This document shows, piece by piece, positions 61,884 to 64,000 of a stretch of 64,000 nucleotides of DNA. The position numbers were made by a program, and so were the translations under genes. The stretch is from Salarias fasciatus (lineage: Eukaryota > Chordata > Actinopteri > Blenniiformes > Blenniidae), in assembly GCF_902148845.1 (NCBI RefSeq), contig NC_043763.1:16904894-16968893 (forward strand). Direction: 5' to 3'. The notes beneath the pieces are model-generated. The model was not told the origin of the DNA, did not search any database, and saw only the letters and a list, made by a program, of their open reading frames with translations. How positions within the stretch are numbered: position 1 is the first letter of the stretch; each line of letters begins with the position of its first letter.

Positions 61884-62269
61884 AGAGGAGAATCACAGAA
61901 TTACAAGTAACCTCTTTTAGAGAAAAATAAACTTCATCACACAAGGTTTGAATCAAGCTGAGCAGTATTTTTTTTTTTTTTCCTGAATCTTACAATTTAT
62001 TTTCTTTGTATTCGAAGGCATTCTAATAAGCAGCTGTTGGCTATAGAAAAAGTTAAAAAGCTTATGTTCATTTGGGGAGTTTAAACGGCAAGTGGACTTA
62101 TATAGTGCATTTTCACATCTTCAGCAGCACACTTTTTGTGAAATTCAGAGGGTAGTTTGCTCATATAAGCCTGTTTCATTAGCATCCATACGTAAAGATA
62201 TTCTTAACTGTACAAGGCACTGTTTACATCGTCGTGATTAGGGAGGGTAGTTACAAAGAAAAGTCTTAC
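61884..62269. other. Spacer between MITE 4 and the orphan first exon
   Basis: AT-rich, with a T-run at 61969-61983. I looked for relatives of transporter exons 2-6 here and saw none. Confidence 0.55.
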
Positions 62270-62968
62270 TTCGGGATGTTTCAGCTCTTCAGTTATAAAA
62301 TTCAAAGTGTTCCAGCCATCATATGACCACAAGCCCTGATAGAAAGCAATTCCAATTGAGCCGACTCCAACATGAGATCCCTCAAACGGGCTTTCCAGGT
62401 TCACCGTGCTGCCCTGTAAAAGCGTCACCACGCCTCCCAGTATGATCCCTGCCATCGCCAGCAGTTTGGCTGCCATGGTAATGACCTGGATGGCGGTGCC
62501 CATGCGGACGCTCAGACAGTTGACCAGCGCCACCACCAAGACGCTTCCTGCAGCGACACATTTCAGTACCAGTGGTGGGACCGTGCAGCCGTCGTAAAAG
62601 GGGGCCACGACGTTCTCGGCAAAACCTAGAGCCATCGCCGTCACACCGGCAGGCCTCATGACCGAGACGAAGCTGAAAACGTACATGAACGCGAGCACTG
62701 CCCTCGTTGTCCGCAGCATGTAAACGTACTCGGCTCCGGACTCTGGGATAGCGGTGCCTAACTCAGCGAAGCAGAGTCCTCCAAGCATGGACAGCGTCCC
62801 ACAGCCGGCCCAGATCAGAAGGCTGGCGCCAGGGCTGCCGCTGGTGGACAGGACGTACTGAGGAGACATGAAGATCCCAGATCCTATCATGGTTCCTCCG
62901 ATGAATGAAATCGCTCCGATCATCCCCACCTCCCTCTTCAGGTTGACTCTCTGTTTGTCCTGTTCCAT
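62270..62968 (-). CDS. Orphan first exon of a b(0,+)-type transporter (N-terminal half)
   Basis: One open exon of 699 nt (233 codons) from MEQDKQRVNLKREVGMIG to ITEELKHPE, followed by a good donor (GAA|GTAAGA) in the same phase as exons 1 of A-D. It has the GSGIF loop, the heavy-chain cysteine (PFYDGC) and GLWSYDGWNTLNFITEEL, keeping the Asp and Asn of SLC7A9 where A-D have Ser. It is clearly more GC-rich than A-D. No exons 2-6 lie between it and gene D exon 1. It could splice to gene D exons 2-6 (59964 onward) in frame, or be the intact first exon of a gene that lost the rest. A TATA box lies 108 bp upstream, so transcription from its own promoter is plausible. Confidence 0.82.
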
Positions 62969-63075
62969 GGCTGCAGAGCAGCGGACGCTGGATTCAAACT
63001 CAACACTGAGATTTCAGTGGATATTTATTTGCTCAATGTTAAGTAACATTGTCAACAACCAGAGGTCAAATGGCC

Positions 63076-63082
63076 TTTTATA
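63076..63082 (-). promoter_or_regulatory. TATA box upstream of the orphan first exon
   Basis: TATAAAA followed by GG on the minus strand, 108 bases before the ATG at 62968. This would give an 80-base 5' UTR without another intron. Confidence 0.6.
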
Positions 63083-63276
63083 CACCCGCGGGGAGGAGTG
63101 GCATGGCCAGTTGGGTGAGTTGGAGTGTTGGAACCTCTGAGGTTTCAGCAAAACGATGATCAAGTATTGGATTTCTTCCAGTGACCACTTTGAGATCTCA
63201 TGAACAAATTATGTCACCTATTAACAGATGTCCTTTCATGATCCTACACTAAATGATCACAGGTTGTCCTTTAAGG

Positions 63277-63573
63277 CAGTGGTTTCCAACCTGGGGTCCA
63301 AACCCCGCTCAGGGGTTCGCCAGAGACCACAGGAGGAGAGCAAGGCTTGGACTTCTTTGACATTGTGAGGTTGCTAAAATTTTATTTCAGCTTGTTAAAT
63401 ATAAAATCATAATAGCAAACCTACTTGGATGATCAAAAACCTGATGTTATTTTTTTCTAAATAAAGATGTGTAATGAATCACTTCATTCTTTTGGTGCAC
63501 GTGGGGGGGGGGTTGGCTTTTCTTAGACACAACCAGGGGGAGGAGCTCCAGGGAAAGAGGTTGGGAACCAATG
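63277..63573. mobile_element. Small hAT-type nonautonomous element
   Basis: The ends are CAGTGGTTTCCAACCTGGGG and, on the right, GGTTGGGAACCAATG, the usual hAT inverted terminus (CAGTGGTTCCCAACC). The flanks CTTTAAGG and TTTAAAGG look like an imperfect 8-bp target duplication. It is 297 bp, has no coding frame and carries a GGGGGGGG run. Confidence 0.8.
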
Positions 63574-63825
63574 TTTAAAGGGGCTGATGGCAGTGAAGCT
63601 TCAGCTGACTAATGCAGACGTCACAGGAGCTCAGTGATGTGTTGTTGCCCCTCACAAGATGTGCACCTCCCTGGATAATCCCTGGGTAAGTATGCAAGGT
63701 GAAGTAGTCATTAAGTTTAACCGACATTTAGGTGCAAAGCAAAAACTGAAATTAAGGTCTTTAAAGTATTTAGAATGACAGTAAAAGGTGTAATAACTGA
63801 AAAAAAGAAGAAATCATCTCCTTAC

Positions 63826-64000
63826 CTCTGGGCGTTTTAACTCTTCAGTCACATAATTGAGATTGTTCCAGCCGTCATAGGACCAAAGTCCCTGGTAAAA
63901 AGCGATGCCAATGGCATTGATACCCACGTTTGTGTTTTCAAAAGAGTCTTCGAAGCTTTTAGTGTTGCCTCTGATAAGCATCACCACACCTCCAATTATG
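63826..64000 (-). CDS. Second orphan first exon of a b(0,+)-type transporter (cut by window edge)
   Basis: The visible 175 nt encode the end of an exon 1: IIGGVVMLIRGNT, then NVGINAIGIAFYQGLWSYD and [16 protein letters not shown], followed by the donor GAG|GTAAGG in the same phase as the other first exons. The TM6 motif keeps Asp-Gly-Trp-Asn as in SLC7A9. No exon 2-6 relatives lie between it and the next first exon at 62968, only a small hAT element. The N-terminal part lies beyond the window. Confidence 0.85.

Overview
The window is vertebrate nuclear DNA and almost certainly comes from a teleost fish. Its genes have spliced vertebrate structures (beta-tubulin, ZMYM4, ADPRS/ARH3, SLC7 light chains). 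Its repeats are typical of fish: an RTE-clade LINE of the Rex3 type, a Tc1-type transposon, tRNA-headed SINE fragments and several TTAA-flanked MITEs. I assigned exons by eye from splice sites, reading phase and remembered family proteins; no search was run.

Layout. (1) 1-5.9 kb, plus strand: the last two exons of one beta-tubulin gene, then a complete six-exon beta-tubulin (445 aa, tubb4b-like tail) behind a TATA/CCAAT promoter. (2) 9.5-28.2 kb, minus strand: complete zmym4. Thirty exons can be chained in frame to 1,687 codons. Exon 19 is an in-frame cassette encoding a piggyBac-transposase-type cysteine cluster that I do not recall in human ZMYM4. (3) 28.8-29.9 kb: SINE and THAP-bearing transposon remnants. 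(4) 30.9-34.5 kb, plus strand: complete adprs (ARH3, 389 aa). (5) 35.06-36.56 kb: a dead Tc1 copy with good terminal repeats. (6) 38.6-64.0 kb, minus strand: a tandem array of b(0,+)-type amino-acid transporter light-chain genes of the SLC7A9/SLC7A13 clade. Four six-exon genes (A-D) are each intact at 474 codons. Two further first exons (62.27-62.97 kb and 63.83 kb to the window end) have no downstream exons of their own.

The array is the most interesting part. Each gene is one 717-nt exon encoding the N-terminal half (about TM1-6) plus five short exons encoding the rest. Genes B and C lie in two almost identical 4,200-bp tandem units, and the first exon of B is a hybrid of A and C, as expected from unequal crossing-over inside exon 1. 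At the right end three phase-compatible first exons lie upstream of a single exon 2-6 module. This suggests either remnant genes or a variable-first-exon/constant-3'-module locus. The orphan exons keep an Asp in the TM6 substrate-site motif, where A-D have Ser.

The array is also littered with different TTAA-flanked MITEs, a LINE and a 1.8-kb inverted-repeat element, most of them in introns or between copies.
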